The position numbers were made by a program, and so were the translations under genes. From Patescibacteria group bacterium (GTDB taxonomy: Bacteria; Patescibacteriota; Minisyncoccia; Minisyncoccales; Minisyncoccaceae), in NCBI GenBank assembly GCA_012798645.1, contig JAAZMU010000084.1:1-7870 (forward strand): a stretch of DNA of 7,870 nucleotides, written 5' to 3'. Below the pieces are notes generated by a model, which had not been told where the DNA came from, made no database searches, and saw only the letters and a list, made by a program, of their open reading frames with translations. This document shows positions 1 through 5,628 of the stretch, one piece after another (positions within the stretch are counted from its first letter, which is position 1; every line of letters begins with the position of its first letter).

Positions 1-452
1 CCTTCAAGCTGTTCTCTCATATTCATTATTTCCTCAATTTCTGCTTCGCTTTTTTCTTCTAAGAATTCAAGTAAGGGTGTTTCTCCGATCCAAGAAATTG
101 CATCTTCAATACTTTCAACACCTGGAAGCTCAACTACAATTCTATCGTTTCCGTAGATTTGGACAATAGGTTCTGTTACACCATAAATGTTTACTCTTCT
201 TTCAATCACGTCTCTTAAGCCAAACATGGCATTTTCTTTTTCTTCGGAGCTAACTTGACTTAAATCAGCTTCGTATTCTAAATGCACGCCTCCTTTAAGG
301 TCTAATCCTAGACTAAAACCTTTATCATTTAAAGGTTCTTTTCCTATTTTCTCAAGTCCTTGATTGATTAGATTGGGAAAAAGAAAAGCACTTGCAATGA
401 GTGCAAGTAGAGCAATTAGAATGAAATAAAGATTAAGCGCTTTATTTGTCAT
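1..452 (-). CDS. secD: Protein translocase subunit SecD, N-terminal part (cut by window edge)
   Basis: Accessory membrane subunit of the Sec translocase; with SecF it uses the proton gradient to help pull proteins across the membrane. I translated the open frame from the ATG at 450-452 to the window start: about 150 residues with no stop. One hydrophobic segment lies near residues 8-26. The SecD hallmark LGLDLKGGVHL is at about 48-58, followed by RVNIYGVTEPIVQ (86-98) and NDRIVVELPGV (102-112), both typical of the first periplasmic domain. The rest of the protein, and probably secF, would lie beyond position 1. Its start overlaps the stop of the preceding small ORF (ATGA). A strong promoter-like pair sits just upstream, so it can be expressed independently of that ORF. 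No Shine-Dalgarno sequence is seen. The family assignment is firm; the start is well supported. Confidence 0.95.
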   Translation of the reverse strand, partial: MTNKALNLYFILIALLALIASAFLFPNLINQGLEKIGKEPLNDKGFSLGLDLKGGVHLEYEADLSQVSSEEKENAMFGLRDVIERRVNIYGVTEPIVQIYGNDRIVVELPGVESIEDAISWIGETPLLEFLEEKSEAEIEEIMNMREQLE

Positions 453-766
453 ATAATTGAAATATAGTGCTTAAATAGCAATTTGTCAACTAAAGAAGGG
501 ATAGCTTGTGCTAATCCCTTTTGTTTAAGTTCTTCTTTTAAGTTTTGAAGAAAAACTTCTCTTTCCTTAGAATCTCCTACGAACTCATATTGCTCTTCAA
601 AATGGTAGCCATTGTCTTCATAAGTTACTATGATGACAACTTTTGCTGTTTGAGCAGGCTTTATAGAAACCCCCATGAGGTGGAGCATTCCAATAACCAT
701 GAGCCCCATTATAAGAGCAACTGCTATCAAAATGACAGCTTGCTGTATCAGATCTTCAAGATCCAT
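449..766 (-). CDS. Small single-pass membrane protein with LKEEL tail, unknown function
   Basis: A 105-residue protein I do not recognise. Residues about 8-32 form one hydrophobic helix, followed by a soluble part of about 70 residues with a TYEDNGYHFEEQYEF stretch. Residues 72-86 (VFLQNLKEELKQKGL) match the end of the protein at 1361-2017 (VLLQTLKEELNQKGLA), so the two share a C-terminal module. The homologue stops right after KGLA; here that stop position reads CAA instead of TAA and the frame runs on for about 20 codons through a terminator-like hairpin and the secD promoter, ending in a TGA that overlaps the secD start (ATGA). The last 20 residues may therefore be a late extension. The gene also lacks the signal peptide found in its two neighbours. 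Coding status is supported by the shared tail and by the location; function is unknown. Confidence 0.6.
   Translation of the reverse strand: MDLEDLIQQAVILIAVALIMGLMVIGMLHLMGVSIKPAQTAKVVIIVTYEDNGYHFEEQYEFVGDSKEREVFLQNLKEELKQKGLAQAIPSLVDKLLFKHYISII
461..489 (-). promoter_or_regulatory. Promoter of secD, leaderless type
   Basis: On the minus strand TTGACA (484-489), a 17-base spacer and TATATT (461-466) form a near-consensus housekeeping promoter. The expected start of transcription, about 7 bases after the -10 box, falls at about 454, only two bases before the secD ATG, so the mRNA would be essentially leaderless. The whole promoter lies inside the last codons of the upstream 105-codon ORF. 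Confidence 0.7.
491..518 (-). terminator. Terminator-like hairpin, probably weakened
   Basis: Minus strand GGGATTAGC (518-510), loop ACAA, then GCTATCCC (505-498): an eight-pair stem with one bulged T. The following T run is interrupted (TTCTTTAG), weaker than in the two homologous hairpins at 800-831 and 1340-1373. It lies inside the 449-766 reading frame because the ancestral stop appears lost. It may let some transcription pass into secD. Confidence 0.5.
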
Positions 767-772
767 ACCTAT

Positions 773-801
773 GGTTTAATATAATTTTAGTAATTTGTCA
801 A
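773..801 (-). promoter_or_regulatory. Candidate promoter of the 105-residue ORF
   Basis: A perfect TTGACA (796-801) emerges directly from the T run of the preceding terminator. At 17 bases the -10 hexamer would be TAAACC (773-778), a poor match; TATTAA (776-781) is better but only 14 bases away. The -35 box is convincing by comparison with the sibling genes, the -10 box is not. Confidence 0.35.
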
Positions 802-831
802 AAAAAGAAGGGATAGCTTTATACTAACCCC
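800..831 (-). terminator. Intrinsic terminator overlapping the stop codon
   Basis: Minus strand GGGGTTAG (831-824), loop TATAAAG, CTATCCC (816-810), then TTC and seven T (806-800). The stem pairs GGGGT with ATCCC and AG with CT, with one bulged T and one G-U pair. The stop codon TAG is the end of the 5' arm. The T run continues directly into the TTGACA box for the next gene. Confidence 0.65.
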
Positions 832-1291
832 TTTGGTTTTCGTCTTCAAAAAACATAACTGTGTGCTCTCCGTGTCGGAGTACTTCTCCCGATTCTTCGC
901 TAAGGGCACAAAGAAGAGAGAGTGCAATGTTTACGTCTAATTCTCCAACGTGGGTCATTGCTCTTAGGTGCACCTCCTCATCGGAAAAGGAAACCATATA
1001 TTCCTTCTGGCTCCATTTAGGATCCGCACTCTTCATGCGAGTTGTCACTTTTAAGTGGTATTCTCCTTGAGGAATGTTTGGTGCCCACAGAGCATACGTT
1101 AATTTGTCTGCGGATAAATGGTAGCGTCCGCCAATAATATATGTCTCTGTTTCATTTTTTAAATATGCATGGATACTAATGTCCTTGCATATCGTTCGGT
1201 CTCCCATACTTACCCCACTTACCAGTGGAGCAACCCCTATAACAGCAATGATGCTTAGCACCATTACTAATCCGACTTTTCTTGTCGTCAT
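824..1291 (-). CDS. Small secreted protein, paralogue of the 1361-2017 product, unknown function
   Basis: A 155-residue protein with a Sec signal peptide: basic start MTTRK, hydrophobic core to about residue 24, cleavage plausible near VSG-VS. The mature part is predicted beta-rich. The stretch around LTYALWAPNIPQGEYHLKV (about 64-82) corresponds to ICYALWIPDWIPTGKYTLNV in the neighbour at 1361-2017, and the first 10 residues and the upstream DNA are nearly identical, so the two are tandem paralogues. The C-terminus (EDENQRG) is read from the same DNA that encodes LNQKGLA in the neighbour, but one A is missing from an A run, so the frame shifts and stops two codons earlier. No Shine-Dalgarno sequence; the promoter places transcription start at the ATG itself. 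It is probably a Sec client exported to the cell envelope or outside; the function is unknown. Confidence 0.7.
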   Translation of the reverse strand: MTTRKVGLVMVLSIIAVIGVAPLVSGVSMGDRTICKDISIHAYLKNETETYIIGGRYHLSADKLTYALWAPNIPQGEYHLKVTTRMKSADPKWSQKEYMVSFSDEEVHLRAMTHVGELDVNIALSLLCALSEESGEVLRHGEHTVMFFEDENQRG

Positions 1292-1311
1292 GCTTATACT
1301 TTAGCATAATT
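1267..1311 (-). repeat. Direct repeat, copy 1: promoter -10 region plus signal-peptide start
   Basis: A 45-base segment covering the extended -10 element, the start codon and the first seven to eight codons of the 824-1291 gene. It is nearly identical to 1993-2038, differing by one length change in the A run of the -10 box and an A/G plus a T/C-type change in the codons. It supports tandem duplication of a promoter plus secretion-signal cassette. Confidence 0.7.
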
Positions 1312-1326
1312 GTATGGTTTTGTCAA
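1298..1326 (-). promoter_or_regulatory. Promoter of the 824-1291 gene, leaderless
   Basis: TTGACA (1321-1326), 17-base spacer, TAAAGT (1298-1303) preceded by TGC, which supplies an extended -10 element. Six bases (ATAAGC) separate the -10 box from the ATG, so transcription would begin at or next to the A of the start codon (1291). Confidence 0.65.
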
Positions 1327-1339
1327 TGGTGTTTGTTAT

Positions 1340-1373
1340 AAAAAAGGAGGGGTTGCTTTGTTATGCTAACCCC
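1340..1373 (-). terminator. Intrinsic terminator with the stop codon in its loop
   Basis: Minus strand GGGGTTAGC (1373-1365), loop ATAACAAA, GCAACCCC (1356-1349), then TCC and six T (1345-1340). The eight-pair stem has one bulged A. The 5' arm encodes the last residues (Gly-Leu-Ala) and the TAA stop opens the loop, so a terminating ribosome would mask the hairpin. Confidence 0.75.
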
Positions 1374-2017
1374 TTTTGGTTTAGTTCCTCCTTCAAAGTC
1401 TGAAGGAGAACCTCTTTCTGGGCGGGTGTAAGGCTCGTGAGACCTTCGGTCTCCTTGCACTCGCTTTGAGCGATGAGCTCATGGAGTGCGTGCTCGTTGT
1501 TGTGAGCAACACCCATACTTTGGACGGACATTATACCGCCACTACCGCCATATGAATATCCGCCTAGAATAGTAACTGGATACTCATACTTGGCAATTTC
1601 TGTCCAAGGCCCCCACGGCATATGGCGGTCTAGTTCTGAAATCCATACCCATGTGTGTCCATGCAGGCACACGTTCAGGGTGTACTTACCCGTTGGGATC
1701 CAGTCTGGAATCCATAGGGCATAGCAAATATATCGCCCTTCTGGCTCCAGCCAGTAGTATCCGTCGATCTCAACTCTCTCTACAAACTTCCCGCTATCTT
1801 CAAGATAGACAAGAAGTTTGAAGTAGTCACCTACCTCTTCGCGTTCACAAGTGAAAGCATAAGGTGATCCTGCTTCCATGGTCACTCCAGCAAAGCTTCC
1901 GCTTGGACGGATATAATACGAAACGAACTCTGCACTCGCTCCAGTCGCCAAGACGGCAACTATTATAACGACAATGGCCGAAACCACTACCGCTAATCCG
2001 ACTTTCTTTGTCGTCAT
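1361..2017 (-). CDS. Secreted protein with LKEEL/KGLA tail, unknown function
   Basis: A 218-residue protein that I do not recognise. Residues 1-29 form a Sec signal peptide (MTTKK, long aliphatic core, ATGASA cleavage region). The mature part (about 30-150) is rich in Trp, Tyr and Cys and looks like a beta-sandwich-type secreted domain; it contains the YALWIPDWIPTGKYTLNV segment shared with the paralogue at 824-1291. A Gly/Ser-rich linker (about 153-161, GGYSYGGSGG) leads to a helical end, AQKEVLLQTLKEELNQKGLA, shared with the 449-766 product. Base composition is clearly richer in G and C than in secA or murB next to it. The gene starts 39 bases after secA, without a Shine-Dalgarno sequence, behind its own promoter. 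It is a likely exported client of SecA and SecD; the role is unknown. The coding call is secure from the signal peptide and the paralogy. Confidence 0.75.
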   Translation of the reverse strand: MTTKKVGLAVVVSAIVVIIVAVLATGASAEFVSYYIRPSGSFAGVTMEAGSPYAFTCEREEVGDYFKLLVYLEDSGKFVERVEIDGYYWLEPEGRYICYALWIPDWIPTGKYTLNVCLHGHTWVWISELDRHMPWGPWTEIAKYEYPVTILGGYSYGGSGGIMSVQSMGVAHNNEHALHELIAQSECKETEGLTSLTPAQKEVLLQTLKEELNQKGLA

Positions 2018-2038
2018 GCTTATACTTTTAGCATAATT
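1993..2038 (-). repeat. Direct repeat, copy 2: promoter -10 region plus signal-peptide start
   Basis: Partner of 1267-1311, covering the same elements in front of and inside the 1361-2017 gene. The pair marks duplication of the expression and secretion signals while the mature proteins have diverged. Confidence 0.7.
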
Positions 2039-2053
2039 ATGTTATTCTGTCAA
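2025..2053 (-). promoter_or_regulatory. Promoter of the 1361-2017 gene, leaderless
   Basis: TTGACA (2048-2053), 17-base spacer, TAAAAG (2025-2030) with TGC directly before it as an extended -10 element. The start codon follows seven bases later, so the transcript would begin at or within a base or two of the ATG. The -35 box lies three bases after the secA stop codon. It is nearly identical to the promoter at 1298-1326. Confidence 0.6.
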
Positions 2054-2056
2054 GAG

Positions 2057-4468
2057 TTACCCTCCGCAACAATTCTTGTATTTCTTACCTGAACCACAAG
2101 GACAAGGTTCGTTTCTACCAACTTTCTTTTTTAAAGACAAAACTTGTTTGATAACTTCTTTAGGTTGGATAGTGATTTGTGCTTTTAGAATAGAATCAAT
2201 GATTTTAAAATCAATGTCTTTCATTAAATCTTCAAACATAATTCTTCCCTCTTTTTTGTATTCTATTAAAGGGTCTCTTTGACCATAGGCTCTGATTCTG
2301 ACTGACTCTCTTAAACTTTCCATATTTTCTAAATGCTCTTGCCACATTGTGTCAATTATTCTTAAAGAGGCAATTCTTTCAATTTGTTTCATATTATCCT
2401 CGCCCACTTCTTTAATTTTATTAAGATAGGCTTCTTTGTTTTCTTGAACCTTTTCAAGCAAAAACGCTCTTAATGTGTTATCATCAGCTTTTTTAAGAAT
2501 AGCATCTCTTTCCTTATAAATTCTTGTGCGTTGAATGTTTAAAACATCATCGTATTCTAAAGTGTATTTTCTTGAATCAAAATGCATACCTTCAATTTTA
2601 GATTGTGCAGATTCAACACTCTTAGAAATTAAATTGTTTTCAATGGGCATATCATCTGGAATGTTAAACCTTTCCATAATAGTCATTATTCTGTCTCCTC
2701 CAAAGATCCTTACTAGATCATCTTGAAGAGAAAGGTAGAACTCTGATGTGCCTGGGTCTCCTTGTCTTCCTGCTCTTCCTCGTAATTGATTGTCAATTCT
2801 TCTAGCTTCATGCCTTTCTGTTCCAATAACATAAAGACCGCCTAGATCAAGAACAGCTTGTTTTTCTTCTTTGCTTCCAGGATTTCCGCCTAGGATAATG
2901 TCAACTCCACGCCCTGCCATGTTTGTGGCAACAGTTACTCCTCCTTTTTTTCCAGCTTGAGCAATGATTTCTCCCTCTTTTTCATGGTTTTTTGCATTTA
3001 AAATACTGTGTGGGATTCCTTCTCTTTCAAGAAGTTTGCCTAGATATTCGTTTTTTTCAATAGAAGTTGTTCCTACTAATATGGGTTGTCCTTGCTCGTG
3101 TTTTTCTTTAATTTTTACAATAACAGCCTCAAACTTGGCTTTTTCTGTTTTGAAAATCTTGTCTTTAAGATCTTTTCTAATCATTTTCTTGTTTGTGGGA
3201 ACAATAATTACATCAAGTTTGTAGACTTTGTCAAACTCTTCAGCTGAAGTAATAGCGGTTCCTGTCATTCCTGCAAGTTTAGCATACATTCTAAAATAGT
3301 TTTGAAAGGTAATGGAGGCTAGTGTTAATGATTCTGGTTTAACTAAAACTCTTTCCTTGGCTTCAATTGCTTGGTGTAATCCTGCTGACCATCTTCTTCC
3401 AGGCATAAGACGACCTGTTGAAGGGTCTACAATAACAATTTCTCCATCTTTAACAACGTAGTCTTTATCTCTAAAAAAAAGTGTGTTAGCTTTTAGGGCT
3501 TGTTCTAAAAAGTGTAAATATTTAATACCTCTTTCATTATAGATGTCTCCTTTGCCTAAGATTTCCTCTACTTTATTAATTCCTGCTTCTGTTAGAGTGG
3601 CTACTCTTAGCTTTTCATCGATTTCATAATCTATTTCTTTTTTAAGCCTTGGAATAATTCTTGCAAACTCTAAATACCATTTAGAGGATTCTGTATCAGG
3701 CGCAGAAATAATTAAAGGGGTTCTTGATTCATCAATCAAAACAGAGTCAACCTCGTCAACAATTACATAGTTTAGGTCTCGTTGTACTTTGTCTTTAAAG
3801 CTAAAAACCATATTGTCTTTTAGATAGTCAAAGCCAAGTTCATTGTTTGTAGTATATGTAATATCTGCTAAGTAGGCTTCTTTTCTTGTACAAGGTTTTA
3901 AATAGTCTTCTACAATTTTAAAGCCTCCTAAAGCATCTCTAATCTTGTCTTCCTCTTCTTCTTTTTTAAATTGAGGGTCGTATAAAAAGGATTGTTCATG
4001 ATTTAAGCACGAGGTAGAAAGTCCTAGAAAATGGAATATTTGTCCCATCCAAACCATATCTCTTCTTGCTAAATAGTCATTTACAGTAACTAAATGAGCA
4101 CCTTTTCCTGAAAGTGCATTAAGATAAAGTGGGAGGGTTGCAGTTAATGTTTTACCTTCTCCAGTCTTCATTTCTGCAATTTTTCCTTGATGCAAAACAA
4201 TCCCTCCAATAAGTTGCACTCTGTAATGTCTTTGATTTAATACTCTTTTAGAGGCTTCCCTTAAAAGAGCAAAAGCTTCGGGCAAGAGATCATCTAAACT
4301 TTCTTTTTCTTTGATTCTTTCTTGAAAGGCTTGTGTTTTTAAAGGGAAATCTTCATCTTTTAATTGAGAAAATTCAGCCTCTAAGCGATCAATTTTATCT
4401 AAGAGAGGATTTAATTTTTTAATGTATTTTTCATTAGCATCACCAAAAATTTTAGTTAAATTAAACAT
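2057..4468 (-). CDS. secA: Preprotein translocase ATPase SecA
   Basis: The cytoplasmic motor of Sec export: it binds preproteins and pushes them through SecYEG by ATP hydrolysis. The 803-residue product is a normal length. Walker A MKTGEGKT is at 100-107, the DEAD-type motif VIVDEVDS at 236-242, followed by LIDESRTPLIIS. The preprotein cross-linking region is in the middle; TGRLMPGRRW is at 351-360, MAGRGVDI at 517-524 and the arginine-finger motif QLRGRAGRQGD at 561-571. The C-terminal zinc-binding SEC-C tail has cysteines at about 789, 791, 800 and 801. Between the first ATPase block and KREAYLADITYTTNNE there is an acidic and lysine-rich insert at about 160-193 that E. coli-type SecA lacks. 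Only four bases separate it from the stop of the upstream SpeE-family gene, without a Shine-Dalgarno sequence, so it is probably co-transcribed and translationally coupled. Confidence 0.98.
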   Translation of the reverse strand: MFNLTKIFGDANEKYIKKLNPLLDKIDRLEAEFSQLKDEDFPLKTQAFQERIKEKESLDDLLPEAFALLREASKRVLNQRHYRVQLIGGIVLHQGKIAEMKTGEGKTLTATLPLYLNALSGKGAHLVTVNDYLARRDMVWMGQIFHFLGLSTSCLNHEQSFLYDPQFKKEEEEDKIRDALGGFKIVEDYLKPCTRKEAYLADITYTTNNELGFDYLKDNMVFSFKDKVQRDLNYVIVDEVDSVLIDESRTPLIISAPDTESSKWYLEFARIIPRLKKEIDYEIDEKLRVATLTEAGINKVEEILGKGDIYNERGIKYLHFLEQALKANTLFFRDKDYVVKDGEIVIVDPSTGRLMPGRRWSAGLHQAIEAKERVLVKPESLTLASITFQNYFRMYAKLAGMTGTAITSAEEFDKVYKLDVIIVPTNKKMIRKDLKDKIFKTEKAKFEAVIVKIKEKHEQGQPILVGTTSIEKNEYLGKLLEREGIPHSILNAKNHEKEGEIIAQAGKKGGVTVATNMAGRGVDIILGGNPGSKEEKQAVLDLGGLYVIGTERHEARRIDNQLRGRAGRQGDPGTSEFYLSLQDDLVRIFGGDRIMTIMERFNIPDDMPIENNLISKSVESAQSKIEGMHFDSRKYTLEYDDVLNIQRTRIYKERDAILKKADDNTLRAFLLEKVQENKEAYLNKIKEVGEDNMKQIERIASLRIIDTMWQEHLENMESLRESVRIRAYGQRDPLIEYKKEGRIMFEDLMKDIDFKIIDSILKAQITIQPKEVIKQVLSLKKKVGRNEPCPCGSGKKYKNCCGG

Positions 4469-4472
4469 AGGC

Positions 4473-5285
4473 TTACTTTATGTTATAGAATTTAGGAATT
4501 ACCATAGAAGACAAGTGTATTTGCGGTGAATAGTATTTTAGCTTTTTAGCTCCTTCAAAGTGTTTAAACCTTGAATTTAAAACCCTTTCCGTGATTCCTG
4601 CCACATCAACTTTTTTTGAATATATTTTAATTCCTAAATTTGAAAATACTTGCAGATTAAAAGAACTTTTCAAAAAGGCACTGTATTTAAAAAGAGACTT
4701 TAATGACTTAAATTCGTTTTTAATGGCTGTGGGTTCTTTAGAAAATCCATTAACTATTCCGAGCATGCCTTCCTTAGTTAAGGACTTAGTAGCAAGCTTT
4801 AAAAAATCCTTATCTTTGAAATCAGGATTTTTGGAGTCAATAATGATAATGTCAAAATAGTTTTGGAAGTTCTCAATGTATTCTTTTGCATTATCAAACA
4901 CTATTTTAACATTTGGCTCTCTTTTAAAAAAATGCTCTTCAAAAACTTCTTGCAATTTTTCTTTATCGGATATGAAAAAGAGCTCGTTTACGGTTTTGTG
5001 TTTTAAAATTTCTTTAATAATACCTCTGTCAAATTCACTAATAAAGAGCACTTTCTCTACTTTTGGATGAGAGAACATTATGGAGTGTGCTATTATTTCG
5101 CTAAATACAAACTCATACTTTTCAATAAATTGAATTAAATCATTAACAATAAATAATTTTCCTAAAAAAGGATTTTCAATTACCTTTACACTCTCTCCTT
5201 TTATTGTTTTTGAAACAATATTTTTTTTAACTTTGTATCCGATCTTAAAATCATGATCAGATGTTTTTTCGTAGAAATACTTCAT
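4473..5285 (-). CDS. Spermidine synthase (SpeE)-family protein with degenerate cofactor site
   Basis: A 270-residue protein with the overall plan of polyamine aminopropyltransferases. The N-terminal beta domain contains NPFLGKLFIVNDLIQFIEKYEF (split here as residues 38-59), matching the family's substrate-gate strand with Gln and Glu kept. The Rossmann-like part follows (78-180), and the family's characteristic ending KYYSPQIH is at 250-257, followed by MVIP. The glycine-rich nucleotide motif, normally GGGDGG, is replaced by SEFDRG (83-88); the acidic residue after the next strand is part of FFISDKE; the catalytic DSxDP is DSKNP (150-154). Spermidine synthesis is therefore doubtful; it may bind another ligand or be a noncatalytic homologue. 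The ATG directly follows the raiA stop (TAAATG), and secA starts four bases after its own stop. The family is fairly sure, the activity is not. Confidence 0.75.
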   Translation of the reverse strand: MKYFYEKTSDHDFKIGYKVKKNIVSKTIKGESVKVIENPFLGKLFIVNDLIQFIEKYEFVFSEIIAHSIMFSHPKVEKVLFISEFDRGIIKEILKHKTVNELFFISDKEKLQEVFEEHFFKREPNVKIVFDNAKEYIENFQNYFDIIIIDSKNPDFKDKDFLKLATKSLTKEGMLGIVNGFSKEPTAIKNEFKSLKSLFKYSAFLKSSFNLQVFSNLGIKIYSKKVDVAGITERVLNSRFKHFEGAKKLKYYSPQIHLSSMVIPKFYNIK

Positions 5286-5585
5286 TTACCTTGTTTCTCT
5301 ATACTTTTTAATCTGGACCTGTAAACTATCTTTAACATCAACAATAGCTTTTCTTAAATCATCCATTGTTGATTCTGCCCGCAAGAGTTTTCCTTTTACT
5401 TGTATTTGTGCTTCTGCTCTGAAAACATTTCCTTTGTATCCGTGCTCTAATTTGCATAATTCTACTTCAGCGAGTAGCAGTTCTGTATTTCCTAAAAACT
5501 TTTCAAGGCTTTTAATTTTGTCTTCTGTAAACTCTTTTAAGGCACTATTTAATGTTATGTTTTTTGTTTTAATAGCAATATTCAT
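5286..5585 (-). CDS. raiA: Ribosome hibernation-promoting factor / RaiA family, short form
   Basis: A 99-residue protein of the HPF/RaiA (YfiA) family, which binds the 30S decoding region and silences or protects ribosomes in slow growth. The beta-alpha-beta-beta-beta-alpha pattern is visible: MNIAIKTKNITLNSALKEF at the start, helix EDKIKSLEKFL, strands AEVELCKLEHG and FRAEAQIQVKGKLLRAE, then DDLRKAIVDVKDSLQVQIKKYRE as the last helix with basic residues. Its length fits the short form, with no C-terminal dimerisation domain of long HPF. It has its own promoter 11 bases upstream and ends flush against the next start codon, so it may lead a raiA, SpeE-like, secA transcript. This would link ribosome protection and export capacity by expression only. 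Confidence 0.9.
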   Translation of the reverse strand: MNIAIKTKNITLNSALKEFTEDKIKSLEKFLGNTELLLAEVELCKLEHGYKGNVFRAEAQIQVKGKLLRAESTMDDLRKAIVDVKDSLQVQIKKYRETR

Positions 5586-5595
5586 AACTAGTTAA

Positions 5596-5624
5596 ACTAT
5601 AACAAAAAAACTAATATTTTACAA
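5596..5624 (-). promoter_or_regulatory. Promoter of raiA, near-leaderless
   Basis: TTGTAA (5619-5624), 17-base spacer, TATAGT (5596-5601) preceded by TGT, an extended -10 element. Ten bases separate the -10 box from the ATG, giving a leader of only about four bases. No Shine-Dalgarno sequence is present. Confidence 0.6.
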
Positions 5625-5628
5625 CTTT

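Noticed and set aside
545..784. Plus-strand ORFs such as 545-784, 861-1070, 2076-2282 and 4591-4860
   Set aside because: All lie antisense to better-supported genes, with no ribosome-binding sites and no recognisable domains.
1388..1453. Hairpins CTCCTTC/GAAGGAG and GAGACC/GGTCTC as terminators or protein-binding sites
   Set aside because: They are inside the coding region, lack T runs, and the first encodes the conserved LKEEL segment; coding constraint may explain it.
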